This document shows, piece after piece, positions 12,904-13,864 of a stretch of DNA of 13,864 bases. The notes under the pieces are model-generated. The model searched no databases. It was not told the DNA's origin and saw only the letters and a list, made by a program, of their open reading frames with translations. Source of the stretch: an uncultured Flavobacterium sp. (GTDB taxonomy: Bacteria > Bacteroidota > Bacteroidia > Flavobacteriales > Flavobacteriaceae); assembly GCA_945957245.1 (NCBI GenBank), contig CAMFLD010000023.1, forward strand, positions 1 to 13,864, written 5' to 3'. Both the position numbers and the translations under genes were made by a program. The stretch's first letter is position 1. Each line of letters opens with the position of its first letter.

Positions 12904-13864
12904 ATGACTTTTCAGGAACAAATACTTCAGGGAATTCCGGCGGTTTTACCAAACCCTAAACCTTATGAAACCGCAATCAACCATGCGCCAAAACGCAAAG
13001 AAATCCTTTCAGAAGAAGAAAAGAAACTTGCATTGAGGAATGCGCTGCGCTATTTTGAGCCCCAACACCACGCTACACTTTTACCTGAATTTAAGGAAGA
13101 ACTTGAAAAATACGGACGCATCTATATGTACCGCTTTCGCCCGGACTACAAAATGTATGCAAGACCTATCTCAGAATATCCCGGAAAATCCGAACAGGCC
13201 AAAGCTATCATGCTGATGATTCAGAACAACCTGGATTATGCTGTGGCACAGCATCCGCATGAACTCATTACCTATGGCGGAAACGGAGCCGTATTCCAAA
13301 ACTGGGCTCAGTATCTACTGACTATGAAGTACCTTGCCGAAATGACCGATGAGCAGACATTAACGATGTATTCCGGACACCCAATGGGATTATATCCTTC
13401 TCATAAAGATGCCCCAAGAGTAGTAGTTACTAATGGAATGGTAATCCCTAATTACTCCAAACCGGACGATTGGGAAAAAATGAATGCACTCGGAGTTTCT
13501 CAATACGGTCAGATGACCGCAGGAAGTTACATGTATATTGGCCCACAGGGAATCGTACACGGAACCACAATTACTGTACTTAATGGTTTTCGAAAAATCA
13601 AAAAAACACCAAAAGGAAGCTTGTTTGTTACCTCAGGGCTTGGGGGTATGTCAGGAGCCCAACCCAAAGCCGGAAATATTGCCGGCTGTGTTACCGTTTG
13701 TGCCGAAGTAAATCCAAAAATTACTCATATCCGCCATTCGCAAGGATGGATTAACGAAATTGTAGAAGACATCAACCAACTCGTACCAAGAGTAAAAAAA
13801 GCCCTTCATGACAAGGAAACTGTGTCCATTGCTTATCTCGGCAACATCGTTGATGTTTGGGAAC
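12904..13864 (+). CDS. hutU: Urocanate hydratase (urocanase), N-terminal part, UROC1-like form (runs off right edge)
   Basis: This NAD-dependent enzyme hydrates urocanate to imidazolonepropionate, the second step of histidine degradation in the cytoplasm. From ATG 12904 some 320 codons are open to the edge. Recognisable stretches are NNLDYAVAQHPHELITYGG (about 111-129), MYSGHPMGLYPS, TNGMVIPNYS, YGQMTAGSY.YIGPQGIVHGT, and the nucleotide-binding region TSGLGGMSGAQPKAGNIAG (about 240-258). About 90 residues precede the NNLD region, and the SGLGGMSGAQ form is that of animal UROC1 and its bacterial relatives (normally about 660-680 aa), not of the roughly 555-aa Bacillus/Pseudomonas HutU. No other hut gene is in the window; a hut operon might continue to the right. 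Identity is certain; subtype is from remembered sequences. Confidence 0.95.
   Translation, partial: MTFQEQILQGIPAVLPNPKPYETAINHAPKRKEILSEEEKKLALRNALRYFEPQHHATLLPEFKEELEKYGRIYMYRFRPDYKMYARPISEYPGKSEQAKAIMLMIQNNLDYAVAQHPHELITYGGNGAVFQNWAQYLLTMKYLAEMTDEQTLTMYSGHPMGLYPSHKDAPRVVVTNGMVIPNYSKPDDWEKMNALGVSQYGQMTAGSYMYIGPQGIVHGTTITVLNGFRKIKKTPKGSLFVTSGLGGMSGAQPKAGNIAGCVTVCAEVNPKITHIRHSQGWINEIVEDINQLVPRVKKALHDKETVSIAYLGNIVDVWE

Noticed and set aside
1..13864. Defence, toxin-antitoxin, phage or transposon system
   Set aside because: No nuclease, helicase, methylase, integrase, transposase or paired toxin-antitoxin signature is visible. The small paired genes near 11900-12700 are exported, membrane or DUF5522 proteins without such motifs.

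Overview
The window looks like chromosomal DNA of a Flavobacteriia member, most likely Flavobacterium or a close relative. It is AT-rich. Two long secreted proteins end in type IX secretion (T9SS) sorting domains. Several starts have a Bacteroidetes-type TAnnTTTG box nearby and no clear Shine-Dalgarno sequence. A DUF5522 protein and a UROC1-like urocanase also fit this phylum.

Left part (1-2298, all minus strand): an apparent three-gene operon. A D-cysteine desulfhydrase/ACC-deaminase-fold PLP enzyme overlaps a glucosaminidase-LysM lipoprotein by a few bases. That gene is followed 23 bases later by hemL (glutamate-1-semialdehyde aminomutase), which runs off the left edge. The operon is metabolic and cell-wall housekeeping.

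Centre (2336-11119): two divergently transcribed T9SS cargo genes share a 433-bp AT-rich intergenic region. The minus-strand gene encodes a 645-aa protein. The plus-strand gene encodes a 2100-aa modular, probably adhesin-like surface protein: long signal peptide, Gly-rich segment, GEVED domain, two tandem copies of a paired FN3-like unit, two PPC-like domains, another FN3, a nidogen-like region and a long C-terminal module. The 645-aa protein appears to be a free-standing relative of that C-terminal module. Each gene ends in a strong hairpin terminator.

Right part (11155-13864): a small secreted protein (249 aa) and a tiny exported repeat protein (88 aa) form a tight plus-strand pair. The second gene overlaps the end of a convergent small membrane protein carrying an HExxH motif. 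A divergent DUF5522 Cys-rich protein follows, and its stop codon abuts a roughly 79-bp GC-rich palindromic element that resembles a dispersed Flavobacteriia repeat. The 5' part of hutU (urocanate hydratase, histidine degradation) reaches the right edge.

No rRNA, tRNA, CRISPR array, transposase or phage gene was seen. The most notable items are the modular surface protein with its detached C-terminal paralogue, the palindromic element at 12716-12794, and the mini HExxH protein. I found no convincing evidence for a wholly new multi-gene system.
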